A stretch of 64,000 bases of DNA from Holdemania massiliensis AP2 (GTDB lineage: Bacteria; Bacillota_I; Bacilli_A; Erysipelotrichales; Erysipelotrichaceae): assembly GCF_000327285.1 (NCBI RefSeq), contig NZ_HE998567.1, positions 183,136 through 247,135 of the forward strand, in the 5' to 3' direction. The translations under genes and the position numbers were made by a program. The notes beneath the pieces were generated by a model, which searched no databases, was not told where the DNA came from, and saw nothing but the letters and a program-made list of their open reading frames with translations. Below, piece after piece: positions 44,734-53,329 of the stretch; position 1 is the first letter of the stretch; each line of letters opens with the position of its first letter.

Positions 44734-46463
44734 AACAGACAGACTTACTGCGGCGTTTACTGCATTACGTCCGGTCTTACGGACTGCTTTTGGCAGGGGC
44801 GTTAGGCTTCGCGTTGCTTCAGGTCGCAATGACCTTAAGTGCTCCGGTGCTGATCGGTCAGGCTGTCGACGCGATGGTGGCCGCCGGTCAGGTAGATTTT
44901 ATGCAGGTCGGGCAGATTCTGTTTCGGTTAGTTCTCATTTTCATTCTCGCGGCGGTCTTTCAGTGGCTGATGACGCTGTGCACCAATGCCTGCTGCTATC
45001 GGACGGTTCGGGATCTGCGCGTACAATGCTTCCGGCAATTTCACGCGCTGCCGCTGGCGACTCTGGACGGCACGCAGCAGGGAGATTTTATGAATACGCT
45101 GGTCAATGACATCGATGTGATTTCCGATGGTCTGCTGCAGGGATTTACCCAGCTGTTTACCGGGGTAATCACCATCGTGGGGACGCTGGGTTTTATGCTT
45201 TCCATCCATCCTATGATTACGCTGGCGGTTGTTCTGATCACGCCGCTGTCGCTGGGGGTGGCGTCCTTGATCGCTTCCCGCAGTTCCCGGTTGTTTAAGC
45301 AGCAGGCAAGAATTAAGGGAGAACTGTCCGGATTTGCGCAGGAGCGGATTGGTGGCCAGAGCCTGGTTGCCGCCTATAATCAGCAGGCTGCCTCGGAAGC
45401 CGCGTTTGATGAAATCAATGAGCGCCTTAATCACGTGGGAACGCGGGTTCAGTTTATTTCCTCCCTGACCAATCCCTGCACCCGTTTTGTCAATAATTTG
45501 GCCTATGCGGCAGTTGGGATCATCGGGGCACTGACAGCACTTGAAGGTGGGATGAGCGTTGGTCAGCTGACTTCATTTCTGAGCTATGCTTCGCAATACA
45601 CCAAACCGTTTAATGAAATCAGCGGGGTCGTCACCGAGCTGCAAGCTTCCTTAAGCAGCTGCGAGCGGGTCTTTCGGCTCCTTGATCTGCCGCAGGAAAA
45701 GGATCAGGCAGATCGGGGCAGGCTGCAGTCATGCCGGGGCGAACTGAAACTGGAGCATGTCGCTTTCCGTTATCATGACAGCAAACCGCTGATTGAAGAT
45801 TTCAATCTGACCGTCAAACCGGGGCAGAAAATTGCGATTGTTGGGCCAACCGGCTGCGGCAAGACGACATTGATCAATCTGCTGATGCGTTTTTATGAAA
45901 TCCGCAGCGGATCCATTTGGCTTGATGATTGGGATATCCGAACGCTCAGCCGCAGTGAACTGCGCCGCAATTTCGGCATGGTGCTGCAGGATTCCTGGAT
46001 TTTTTGCGGAACGATTCGGGAAAATATTGCTTACGGCAATCCGGACGCGCCGTTGGAAGCGGTTGAAGAAGCCGCGCGCAAAGCCCATCTGGATTATTTT
46101 ATCCGGCAGCTGCCGCAGGGTTATGATACGCTGCTGGATGAAACCGTCTCACTTTCGCAGGGGCAAAAACAGTTGTTATGTATCGCCCGGGTGCTGGTCA
46201 GCGACCCTAAAATTCTGATTTTGGATGAAGCTACCAGTTCTATTGATACGCGGACGGAGTTGTTGGTTCAGTCGGCATTTGATCAGATGATGAAAGACCG
46301 GACAAGCTTTGTCGTCGCTCACCGGCTGTCAACCATTGAACAGGCAGATCAAATTCTTGTGATGAATCAAGGTCAAATTGTTGAACAAGGCACCCATCGT
46401 GAGCTGTTAAACTACAATGGTTTTTATGCTCAGCTTTATAACAGTCAGTTTGCGGGAGAATAA
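44730..46463 (+). CDS. ABC exporter half with competent ATP-hydrolysis motifs
   Basis: A 577-residue partner of the preceding subunit, overlapping it by 4 bp. Six membrane helices precede the ATPase domain, with Walker A GPTGCGKTT, signature LSQGQKQLLCIARV, Walker B ILILDEATSSID with the catalytic Glu, and H-loop VAHRLSTI. The signature is LSQGQ rather than LSGGQ, also usual in this half of heterodimers. Together the two proteins should form one inward/outward-switching exporter. Confidence 0.93.
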   Translation: MKQTDLLRRLLHYVRSYGLLLAGALGFALLQVAMTLSAPVLIGQAVDAMVAAGQVDFMQVGQILFRLVLIFILAAVFQWLMTLCTNACCYRTVRDLRVQCFRQFHALPLATLDGTQQGDFMNTLVNDIDVISDGLLQGFTQLFTGVITIVGTLGFMLSIHPMITLAVVLITPLSLGVASLIASRSSRLFKQQARIKGELSGFAQERIGGQSLVAAYNQQAASEAAFDEINERLNHVGTRVQFISSLTNPCTRFVNNLAYAAVGIIGALTALEGGMSVGQLTSFLSYASQYTKPFNEISGVVTELQASLSSCERVFRLLDLPQEKDQADRGRLQSCRGELKLEHVAFRYHDSKPLIEDFNLTVKPGQKIAIVGPTGCGKTTLINLLMRFYEIRSGSIWLDDWDIRTLSRSELRRNFGMVLQDSWIFCGTIRENIAYGNPDAPLEAVEEAARKAHLDYFIRQLPQGYDTLLDETVSLSQGQKQLLCIARVLVSDPKILILDEATSSIDTRTELLVQSAFDQMMKDRTSFVVAHRLSTIEQADQILVMNQGQIVEQGTHRELLNYNGFYAQLYNSQFAGE

Positions 46464-46508
46464 CCGGATGGGCTTCAATCAGCATCAGAAAAAGTCAAAT
46501 TGTAAGTA

Positions 46509-46547
46509 AAAGGGGTGCCGCTAAACATGGATGGCGTCACCTTTTTT
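46509..46547 (+). terminator. Terminator of the ABC exporter operon
   Basis: GGTGCCGC pairs with GCGTCACC (one mismatch) across an 11-base loop, followed by six T residues. The following 165 bases to the tetR-type promoter contain no gene that I can support. Confidence 0.75.
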
Positions 46548-46715
46548 GGCCTGAATGAACCTGTCACGATACGGAAAGCGTGATCTGATCTCACTTATAA
46601 GGGCAGCGCCAGATGCAGTGCATCATATGAAACTTCATGCAAAAAGTCTGCGCTCTTACGCCGAACCGTCTATAATCGTTTAGACAAGGTAGGGGATCTG
46701 TCTATTTTCAAACGA

Positions 46716-46744
46716 TTGACAAAATCAGTGAACGACCGTATATT
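46716..46744 (+). promoter_or_regulatory. Promoter of the TetR-ABC operon
   Basis: TTGACA (46716-46721), 17 bp spacer, TATATT (46739-46744). Imperfect repeats GAACGACC and GAACGGAGG flank the -10 and could include the repressor's operator. Confidence 0.75.
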
Positions 46745-46777
46745 ATTAATAAGTAAAATAATGAACGGAGGTTTACT

Positions 46778-47410
46778 ATGGCGCAGGTACTAAAAGAAGC
46801 CCAGCGGGATAAAATATTGGAAGCCGCCAAACTGGAGCTGCTGCACTATGGCTACAAAGAGGCTTCGATGCGTCGGATCGCGGCCCAGGCGGAAATGACG
46901 GTCGGCAATTTATACCGTTATTTTAAAGGGAAGGATCAGCTTATTCAAGCGATTACCCTGCCTGCGCTGATGCAGCTGGATCAGCTGGTCCGGCGGCTGA
47001 CGGATGATCGAATTTCTTTGAATCAGCCGCATTCCCGCGTCGGTTTGCCGATGAGTGAGCTGCGGCAGAAAACAGATCAGCTAGCGATGGATCTGACAGA
47101 ATTATCTGTTCAGATGCCGCAGGAGATGCGGATTTTAATGCTGCACAGTGACTTGAGCGAACAGATATCCGGATGGCTGCTGTCTTTGATGGAGGTGCTG
47201 GCAAAGGAATGGGCGCTGTTTCCGCAGCATCGGGAAGCTGAGTTCAGCGCCTTGTGCCGAATGTTTTCGGCGTCCTTGTTTCAAGGGGTGCGCGAAGTTT
47301 TTTCCGACGCCGTACAGCTGGATCAAAACCAGCTCTGCGCCGTACTGCGGATTTATTTTGATTTGTTTTTAAGCATGTTTAAGCCTGCTGTGAAAGGAGA
47401 TCAGGAATGA
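46778..47410 (+). CDS. TetR family regulator
   Basis: A 210-residue TetR-type repressor. The DNA-binding part is at residues 1-60, with RDKILEAAKLELLHYGYKEA, MRRIAAQAEMTVGNLYRYFKGKDQL as adjacent pieces. The C-terminal helical ligand domain is not assignable. It overlaps the ATPase gene by 4 bp and so is the first gene of the transporter operon, which it probably represses until a substrate binds. ACGGAGG precedes the ATG. Confidence 0.92.
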   Translation: MAQVLKEAQRDKILEAAKLELLHYGYKEASMRRIAAQAEMTVGNLYRYFKGKDQLIQAITLPALMQLDQLVRRLTDDRISLNQPHSRVGLPMSELRQKTDQLAMDLTELSVQMPQEMRILMLHSDLSEQISGWLLSLMEVLAKEWALFPQHREAEFSALCRMFSASLFQGVREVFSDAVQLDQNQLCAVLRIYFDLFLSMFKPAVKGDQE

Positions 47411-48111
47411 GTGAATTTATTGAGTTCCGGGATGTGCGGAAAGTATATAAGATGGGTGAAGTTGAAATTCCGGCGTTGGACGGCGTTAGTTTTCAGATCA
47501 AAAAAGGTGAATTTGTCGTGATTGCCGGCGCTTCCGGCGCAGGCAAGAGTACGATTTTGAATATTCTAGGCGGCATGGATACCTGCACCAGCGGTGAAAT
47601 CATGGTTGATGGAGAAGAGGTGTCCAAGATGGATGCCCGCCAGCTGACGACCTACCGGCGCTACGATATCGGCTTTGTCTTCCAGTTTTACAATTTGGTG
47701 CAGAATCTGACAGCCCGTGAAAACGTTGAATTGGCCGTTCAGATTTGTAAAAATCCGCTGGATGTTGATCAGACGATTGAAGCGGTGGGACTGCGGGAGC
47801 GCCGCAATAATTTTCCTTCCCAGCTTTCAGGCGGGGAACAACAGCGGGTCGCGATCGCGCGGGCGCTGGCCAAAAATCCCAAGCTGTTATTGTGTGATGA
47901 GCCGACCGGAGCCCTGGATTATCAAACGGGCAAGTCCATTTTGAAGCTGCTGCAGGATACCTGCCGTCAGCAGCAGATGACGGTGATCGTGATCACGCAC
48001 AATTTGGCCCTGACACCGATGGGAGATAAAGTGATTCGCGTCAAGAGCGGGAAGATCCGCTCCATAGAGGTCAACGAGCATCCGAAACCCGTTGAACAGA
48101 TCGAGTGGTAA
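47407..48111 (+). CDS. ABC transporter ATPase, MacB/LolD-like
   Basis: A 234-residue ATPase of the type-VII (MacB/LolD/FtsE-like) group. Motifs are Walker [11 protein letters not shown]-loop [19 protein letters not shown], signature [15 protein letters not shown], Walker [13 protein letters not shown] and H-loop ITHNL. It works with the large permease that follows directly. AAAGGAG precedes the ATG, which overlaps the TetR stop. Confidence 0.95.
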   Translation: MSEFIEFRDVRKVYKMGEVEIPALDGVSFQIKKGEFVVIAGASGAGKSTILNILGGMDTCTSGEIMVDGEEVSKMDARQLTTYRRYDIGFVFQFYNLVQNLTARENVELAVQICKNPLDVDQTIEAVGLRERRNNFPSQLSGGEQQRVAIARALAKNPKLLLCDEPTGALDYQTGKSILKLLQDTCRQQQMTVIVITHNLALTPMGDKVIRVKSGKIRSIEVNEHPKPVEQIEW

Positions 48112-48113
48112 AG

Positions 48114-51100
48114 ATGCGCAGTCCATTATTCAAGGATACGCTGCGGGAGATTCGGAAAACCAAGGGCCGGTTTTTCTCGATCTTCGGCATTGTGGCGATC
48201 GGCGTGGCTTTTTTTGCCGGAATCCTGGCTTCTGCGCCGGATATGAAATATTCGGCTGACCGCTACTTTGATGATTACAATCTGATGGATTACCGCGTGG
48301 TTTCCAATTTTGGGATCACAGAGGAGGATGTACGGCAGCTGCGCCAGGTTGAAGGGATCGAAGGGGTTCAGGCGAGCTATACAAAAGATGTGATCACCCG
48401 CATCGGCTCCAGAGAACTGGTCTTAAAAGTGCATGCCTTGGATTTGAATCATAAGGATCCGCAGGATCCGAATTATATCAATCAGCTGGTTGTCACCGCC
48501 GGCCGGCTGCCAGAAAAAAGTGGTGAATGTGTTATTGAAGACGGCAAAATTGTTGTTTCCGGGATGAAGATCGGGGATACGATCCGAATTGAAAGCGGAA
48601 TGTCGGATGCTTTGACGGACAGCTTCAGCCGCGATACGTTTACCATCGTCGGTACGGTCAATACGCCGTACTATCTCTCTTATGAAAAAGGCACAAGTTC
48701 GATCGGCTCCGGCAGTGTGGATACGTATGTTTATGTTCCTCAAAGCGATTTCAAGATGGAAGTTTACACTGATGTCTATCTGACGGCCCGCGGTGCCAAG
48801 CCCTTCAATAGTTACCAACAGGCTTATTTTGATTATTTGGAACCGCTGAGTGAAACGCTGACGACGCTGGGCGGGGAGCGTGCAGAGCTGCGGCGGCAGG
48901 CGATTGTTGATGAGGCGATGCAGGAATATACGGAGGGCCAAGCGGAATACGAGGAAGCGTTGGCCACATTCAATGCGGAAATTGAAAAAGCGGAAAAGAA
49001 GCTGCAGGATGGCAAAGATGAGCTGATCATCGGGCAGGCCACACTGACTTCCAGCAAGGCGATGGCTGAGGCGCAGCTGAAACAGGGTGAAGCCCAGATC
49101 GAGATGATTCAAAAGCAGATCGATGCTCTGGTCACGACATATGAGGAGAAGAAAAAAGAATATGAAACTGCCAACGCGCAGGCGCTGACTCAAAAAGCAG
49201 AGCTGGAAGGGCAAATTGCTGAAAAACAGAAAACGCTGGCGGAAAAGCAAGCCGAGCTGGCTCCGCTGCAGCAGGAATTAGACGAACAGACGCAGAAACA
49301 GCTGGATCTGACAACGCGGCAGATCGAGCTGGAAACCAAAAAAGCACTCAATCAAACCGATCCCGATCAATATCCGCCGCTCAATGATGAGGAAGCGGCA
49401 GAACTCGAAAAAATCCCTGGTGAATTGATTCTGATCAATGCCCGAATTGGCGAACTGCAGGCACAGCTGGCGGTACTGACACAGTTAGAAGCCGAAATTG
49501 CCGCGGCGCAGGCGCAGTTGGATCTGATCAATCAGGGACTTGAAGTATCTGCTACGGTACTCAAAACGATTGATGAACAGATTGCTTCGGCCAATACGCA
49601 GATCGAGCAGCAGCGCCAAACTTTGATCCAGGCCAAAGCCGATGCGGATAAGCAGATCGCCGAGGGAGAAGCTAAGCTCAAACAAGGTCAGAAGGAAGCT
49701 GCTCAGGGTGAAATTGACCTCGCTTTGAACAAAGCCGAAGGTGAGGCCAAGCTGGAGGATGCCCGTGAGGAGCTGGTGCTGGCTAAAAATAAAATTGAAC
49801 AGATCGAACAGGGCAAGTGGTATATCCTTGATCGTCAATCCCATTACAGCTATATGGATTATAAAGGCGCTGCTGACCGCATGGCTGCGATCGCGCAGGT
49901 TTTCCCGGTTTTCTTCTTTTTGGTTGCGGCGTTAGTCTGCCTGACGACGATGACCCGCATGGTAGACGAACAGCGTTCGCAGATCGGAACGATGAAAGCC
50001 CTGGGCTACACAACCAGCCAGATCGCATTCAAGTATGTGTTCTATGCCGCTTTTGCCAGTCTAACCGGAAGTCTGGTTGGTCTGGCTGTAGGACTGTTTG
50101 CATTCCCGGCGATTATTTATACGGCTTGGTTGATGATGTACGTGCTGCCGCCGGTCAGCTTCACGCCGCAGCTGCCGTTAATGATCGGCTCAACCGCGGC
50201 TTCGGTGCTGGTGACAACCTTGGCAGCGTTTGCGGCCTGTTATAAGGAACTGATTGAAACACCGGCGCTATTGATGCGTCCGAAGGCGCCGAAGCTGGGT
50301 AAAAAAATCTTGATCGAACGGATGACTTTTTTATGGAAACGTTTTTCCTTTACCTCCAAGGTTACCGCCCGCAATCTGTTTCGCTACAAGAAGCGTTTCT
50401 TCATGACCGTCTTAGGCATTTCCGGCTGCACTGCATTGTTGGTTGCGGGGTTTGGCATTAAGGATTCGATCAGTCGGATCGTCAATTCGCAGTTCGGTGA
50501 TATTTTTAAGTATCAGGGTATTGCATCGCTGCAGAAGGATCTCGATGAAAACCAGAAGCAGGCGGTTCTGGATGAGATTGACAGTTTGGAAACGATCAGT
50601 GAAGCCCTGGACGTCTATCAGTCCAACGCTGTGGTCTATCAGGGAAGCGACAGTACCGAAGTGACGTTGGTCGTGACTTCAGATTCGGAACGTTTCCGCG
50701 ATTTTGTTTCCCTGCATCCTCGGACGGCGCCGGATGAGGAACTAAGACTGAAGGACAGCGGCGTCGTGGTCAGTGAAAAGATGGCGAATGATATGAATCT
50801 GCATATCGGCGATACGATTGAGCTGGAAAACGAGAAGCAGCTGCGCCGCAATGTCGAGATTACCGGAATTGCTGAGAATTATCTCAATCATTATGTGTAT
50901 ATGAATGCTAATGCATACAAGGAAACCTATGATCTGCGTGCTCAGAGCAATGCGGTTTTTCTGAAGCTGAACGAGGCAGCGGCGAATGCGGAACAGCTCA
51001 GCGGACAGCAGCTGTTAAAGAATGAAGATATCAGTTCACTGTCGTTTTACACCGGAATTAAGGATAACTTCAACAATATGATCCGCAGCTTGAATTATAT

Positions 51101-51491
51101 CGTACTGGTGCTGATCATCTCCGCCGGGATGCTGGCCTTTGTCGTGCTTTACAATCTGACCAATGTCAATATCAGCGAGCGGTTAAGGGAGATCGCAACG
51201 CTGAAAGTTTTGGGCTTTTACAACAAGGAAGTCAACACGTACGTTTATAAAGAAAATATTATCCTGACGCTGCTGGGTTCTCTGTTGGGCTTGGCTTTGG
51301 GCAAGGTGCTGCATTTGACGATCATGGTCGTTGTGGAACTGGATAACATCATGTTCGGCCGGATCGTACTGCCGCAAAGTTATGTGATTTCTGTGGTGAT
51401 CACAATGTTGTTCGCGGTGATTGTCAACCAGGTGATGAAGCGGAAGCTGCGTGCGATTCCGATGGTGGAATCGCTGAAATCGGTGGAATGA
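48114..51491 (+). CDS. FtsX-like ABC permease with long extracellular coiled coil
   Basis: An 1125-residue permease. It starts with a membrane helix (about residues 18-40), then a MacB-type periplasmic domain, then a Gln/Glu/Ala/Lys-rich heptad region of about 300 residues (about 270-575) predicted as coiled coil, then the first FtsX core (three helices about 595-720) and a second FtsX unit with its own external domain and three C-terminal helices. ATG at 48114 follows GAGTGG. Mechanotransmission rather than transport is usual for this permease type. The coil is long enough to cross the cell wall. It overlaps the GIY-YIG gene by ATGA. Confidence 0.9.
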   Translation: MRSPLFKDTLREIRKTKGRFFSIFGIVAIGVAFFAGILASAPDMKYSADRYFDDYNLMDYRVVSNFGITEEDVRQLRQVEGIEGVQASYTKDVITRIGSRELVLKVHALDLNHKDPQDPNYINQLVVTAGRLPEKSGECVIEDGKIVVSGMKIGDTIRIESGMSDALTDSFSRDTFTIVGTVNTPYYLSYEKGTSSIGSGSVDTYVYVPQSDFKMEVYTDVYLTARGAKPFNSYQQAYFDYLEPLSETLTTLGGERAELRRQAIVDEAMQEYTEGQAEYEEALATFNAEIEKAEKKLQDGKDELIIGQATLTSSKAMAEAQLKQGEAQIEMIQKQIDALVTTYEEKKKEYETANAQALTQKAELEGQIAEKQKTLAEKQAELAPLQQELDEQTQKQLDLTTRQIELETKKALNQTDPDQYPPLNDEEAAELEKIPGELILINARIGELQAQLAVLTQLEAEIAAAQAQLDLINQGLEVSATVLKTIDEQIASANTQIEQQRQTLIQAKADADKQIAEGEAKLKQGQKEAAQGEIDLALNKAEGEAKLEDAREELVLAKNKIEQIEQGKWYILDRQSHYSYMDYKGAADRMAAIAQVFPVFFFLVAALVCLTTMTRMVDEQRSQIGTMKALGYTTSQIAFKYVFYAAFASLTGSLVGLAVGLFAFPAIIYTAWLMMYVLPPVSFTPQLPLMIGSTAASVLVTTLAAFAACYKELIETPALLMRPKAPKLGKKILIERMTFLWKRFSFTSKVTARNLFRYKKRFFMTVLGISGCTALLVAGFGIKDSISRIVNSQFGDIFKYQGIASLQKDLDENQKQAVLDEIDSLETISEALDVYQSNAVVYQGSDSTEVTLVVTSDSERFRDFVSLHPRTAPDEELRLKDSGVVVSEKMANDMNLHIGDTIELENEKQLRRNVEITGIAENYLNHYVYMNANAYKETYDLRAQSNAVFLKLNEAAANAEQLSGQQLLKNEDISSLSFYTGIKDNFNNMIRSLNYIVLVLIISAGMLAFVVLYNLTNVNISERLREIATLKVLGFYNKEVNTYVYKENIILTLLGSLLGLALGKVLHLTIMVVVELDNIMFGRIVLPQSYVISVVITMLFAVIVNQVMKRKLRAIPMVESLKSVE

Positions 51492-51778
51492 TGAAAGCTT
51501 GGGTGTATATTCTGGAATGTCAAGACGGCAGCTATTATACCGGCTGGACGTGGAATGTTCAAAAACGCTTTGCAGCCCACTGCGCTGGCCGAGGAGCGAA
51601 ATATACGCGCTCCCATCCGCCGCTTAGAATCGCGTATGCAAAGGTTTTTGAGGATAAATCGACGGCGTTAAAGCAGGAAGCGGCGATTAAAAAGCTGACG
51701 CATGCGCAGAAGACGCTGCTGATTGCTCAAACAAAACTTGATCTTTTTGAGTCTGATCATCCCGGCGCGCAAAATTAA
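51488..51778 (+). CDS. GIY-YIG domain protein (UPF0213/YhbQ-like)
   Basis: A 96-residue single-domain GIY-YIG nuclease-fold protein. It has WVYILECQDGSYYTGWT (the VYIL and YTG elements), then RFAAHCAGRGAKYTR and the catalytic Glu region KQEAAIKKLT. The UPF0213 family has been linked to DNA repair, but no role is established here. It overlaps the permease stop by 4 bp, probably a chance operon ending. The end of the gene forms the 5' arm of its terminator. Confidence 0.9.
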   Translation: MMKAWVYILECQDGSYYTGWTWNVQKRFAAHCAGRGAKYTRSHPPLRIAYAKVFEDKSTALKQEAAIKKLTHAQKTLLIAQTKLDLFESDHPGAQN

Positions 51779-51793
51779 TGCGTCGGGATTTTT
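51759..51793 (+). terminator. Terminator overlapping the GIY-YIG gene end
   Basis: ATCCCGGCGC (51759-51768) pairs with GCGTCGGGAT (51780-51789, one mismatch), followed by four T residues. The 5' arm is within the coding sequence. Confidence 0.82.
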
Positions 51794-51907
51794 CTGACTT
51801 AAGTTCAGTTCTTTTTCTGAATGGGAGAATCTTTTGACATATTTTGTGAATTGTTTATCAAATCCGATGGAAAACCCCTGAAAAAGGATTATAATGAAGA
51901 CAGAAAG

Positions 51908-51930
51908 AAGATCTTGCTTGAGCAGATCTT
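51908..51930 (+). promoter_or_regulatory. Leader hairpin before the 51946 gene
   Basis: AAGATCT (51908-51914) and AGATCTT (51924-51930) are perfect inverted repeats between a TATAAT (51890-51895) and the ribosome binding site AAAGGAGGAG. It could be an operator or a 5' mRNA hairpin. Confidence 0.45.
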
Positions 51931-51945
51931 AAAGGAGGAGTTTCT

Positions 51946-52509
51946 ATGAAGCAGGTTATGTATGGCATTAAAATCGCGGATGTTAACGATTTCGGCGGCT
52001 GGATCGGTTACGAGCCTGTCAGAAAAGAAATGGCAGAGGTTCTTAATCATCATCTGTACCTGTTTTTCCAGAATGAATATCATATCCGCCAGTTTGCGGA
52101 AGGCCGGAAATTTGTCATCAATGTCAAGGATGAGGATTTTCAGAAAGTAATCGGCAGCGCTAAAATTTTAAAAGCGATTGTGGAAATTGGCACGCCGCTC
52201 AGCATGAACGGCTATGCAGTCAGCGCTCCGGCTTATGCCCGCAACGTTGTAAAACCGCTGAGCCGGCTTACGCATTTTGTTCCGGAAGAAAAGATCTATA
52301 GCTTTGCGGACGAGGAATACAAGTCACAGAAAACAGATTTCAATTATATCACTGATCTGATGCGGCGGACTTCGATTGAGCAGGTGAATCAGCTGATCGG
52401 TGGGATTTCCTTTGTCAATCAGAATCTGCTTTACCATTATCCGCACTATTTCATCCTGGGGGAGGACCAAATTCAGATTCAGGATGAGGACTATCAAATC
52501 GCGGCTTAA
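51946..52509 (+). CDS. Protein of unknown function
   Basis: A 187-residue soluble protein that I do not recognise. It has no signal peptide, membrane helix or catalytic motif that I can name. It is rich in aromatic residues (Tyr, Phe) and has an acidic C terminus (DEDYQIAA). The strong AAAGGAGGAG site, a TATAAT at 51890 and the leader hairpin indicate a real, well-expressed gene. It is monocistronic. After it, 52510-52724 holds an open frame of 51 codons without a start signal (52551-52706) and nothing else. Confidence 0.75.
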   Translation: MKQVMYGIKIADVNDFGGWIGYEPVRKEMAEVLNHHLYLFFQNEYHIRQFAEGRKFVINVKDEDFQKVIGSAKILKAIVEIGTPLSMNGYAVSAPAYARNVVKPLSRLTHFVPEEKIYSFADEEYKSQKTDFNYITDLMRRTSIEQVNQLIGGISFVNQNLLYHYPHYFILGEDQIQIQDEDYQIAA

Positions 52510-52724
52510 CCCAGAACAGGGATCGTTTTTTGATCATCCTTGGTTTATGAACGCTGACGGAATGCCTGCAGTCCGCTTATTTTAATCGCTTCGCAGGACT
52601 TGAACTTGCAGACAGATGGTTTTTGAAAGGCCGGAAAAAGCGTGAACGGAAACAAGCGTTTGCTTTGATTTCGATCCTAAAAAAAGCGGGAATCATCCGC
52701 CGCTAAAAATTGTGAGCATATTCG

Positions 52725-52753
52725 TTGCAGGTTCTCAATTTCCTTAGTACAAT
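52725..52753 (+). promoter_or_regulatory. Promoter of the superoxide reductase gene
   Basis: TTGCAG (52725-52730), 17 bp spacer, TACAAT (52748-52753), 33 bp before the start codon. Confidence 0.7.
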
Positions 52754-52785
52754 AGGCTCATCAAGTCAAAAGGAGGACTGTTGAA

Positions 52786-53157
52786 ATGAAAATTTTACGA
52801 TGCAACCACTGCGGAAATATGACCTATGTTCTGCACGATTCATCTGTCCCGATGATCTGCTGCGGCGAAGCAATGCAGGAGTTAGTCGCGAATGCGACCG
52901 AAGCGGCGCTGGAGAAACATCTGCCGGCGGTAACGACTCAAGGTGGCAAGATTGAAGTCGTTGTCGGCAGCGTTGAACATCCGATGACCGAAGCGCATTA
53001 TATTGAATGGATTCTGCTGGAAACAGACAAAGGGGTTCAGGTTCGCCATCTGACGCCATCCGATGCGCCGAAGGCTGTGTTTGAGGTTGGGGAAGGCAAA
53101 CCGCTGGCGGTTTACGAATACTGCAATCTGCATGGTCTGTGGAAGACAGAACTGTAA
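52786..53157 (+). CDS. dfx: Desulfoferrodoxin (2Fe superoxide reductase)
   Basis: A 123-residue enzyme that reduces superoxide to hydrogen peroxide without making oxygen, typical of anaerobes. The desulforedoxin centre I has Cys6, Cys9, Cys25 and Cys26 (CNHCG ... CCGE). The catalytic centre II has His45 (EKHLPAV, with Glu43 and Lys44), His65 and His71 (EHPMTEAHYIEW), and Cys113 with His116 (YCNLHGLWK). All ligands are present. AAAGGAGG precedes the ATG. It is monocistronic with its own promoter and terminator. Confidence 0.96.
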   Translation: MKILRCNHCGNMTYVLHDSSVPMICCGEAMQELVANATEAALEKHLPAVTTQGGKIEVVVGSVEHPMTEAHYIEWILLETDKGVQVRHLTPSDAPKAVFEVGEGKPLAVYEYCNLHGLWKTEL

Positions 53158-53172
53158 AATTCAAATGAAACG

Positions 53173-53195
53173 GCTCCTTCATGGAGCTTTTCTTT
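53173..53195 (+). terminator. Terminator of the superoxide reductase gene
   Basis: GCTCC-TTCAT-GGAGC followed by TTTTCTTTT. Confidence 0.8.
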
Positions 53196-53289
53196 TGGTT
53201 TGATCGAAGTGAAAGGTTCCAGCGGCTGGGAAAACCTCAAAAAATGACGGCTTTTGTCTTAAACTATTCTATGATTTACGCAGAAACTG

Positions 53290-53298
53290 TGATAAAAT
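53290..53298 (+). promoter_or_regulatory. Extended -10 promoter of pnp
   Basis: TGATAAAAT at 53290-53298, with no good -35, 32 bp before the start codon. Confidence 0.55.
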
Positions 53299-53329
53299 TG
53301 TAAAGGTTAACATTTAATGAGGTGAACAA

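Noticed and set aside
48423-49250. 275-codon open frame on the minus strand
   Set aside because: Antisense to the coiled-coil permease; the repetitive codons of the coil keep the opposite frame open.
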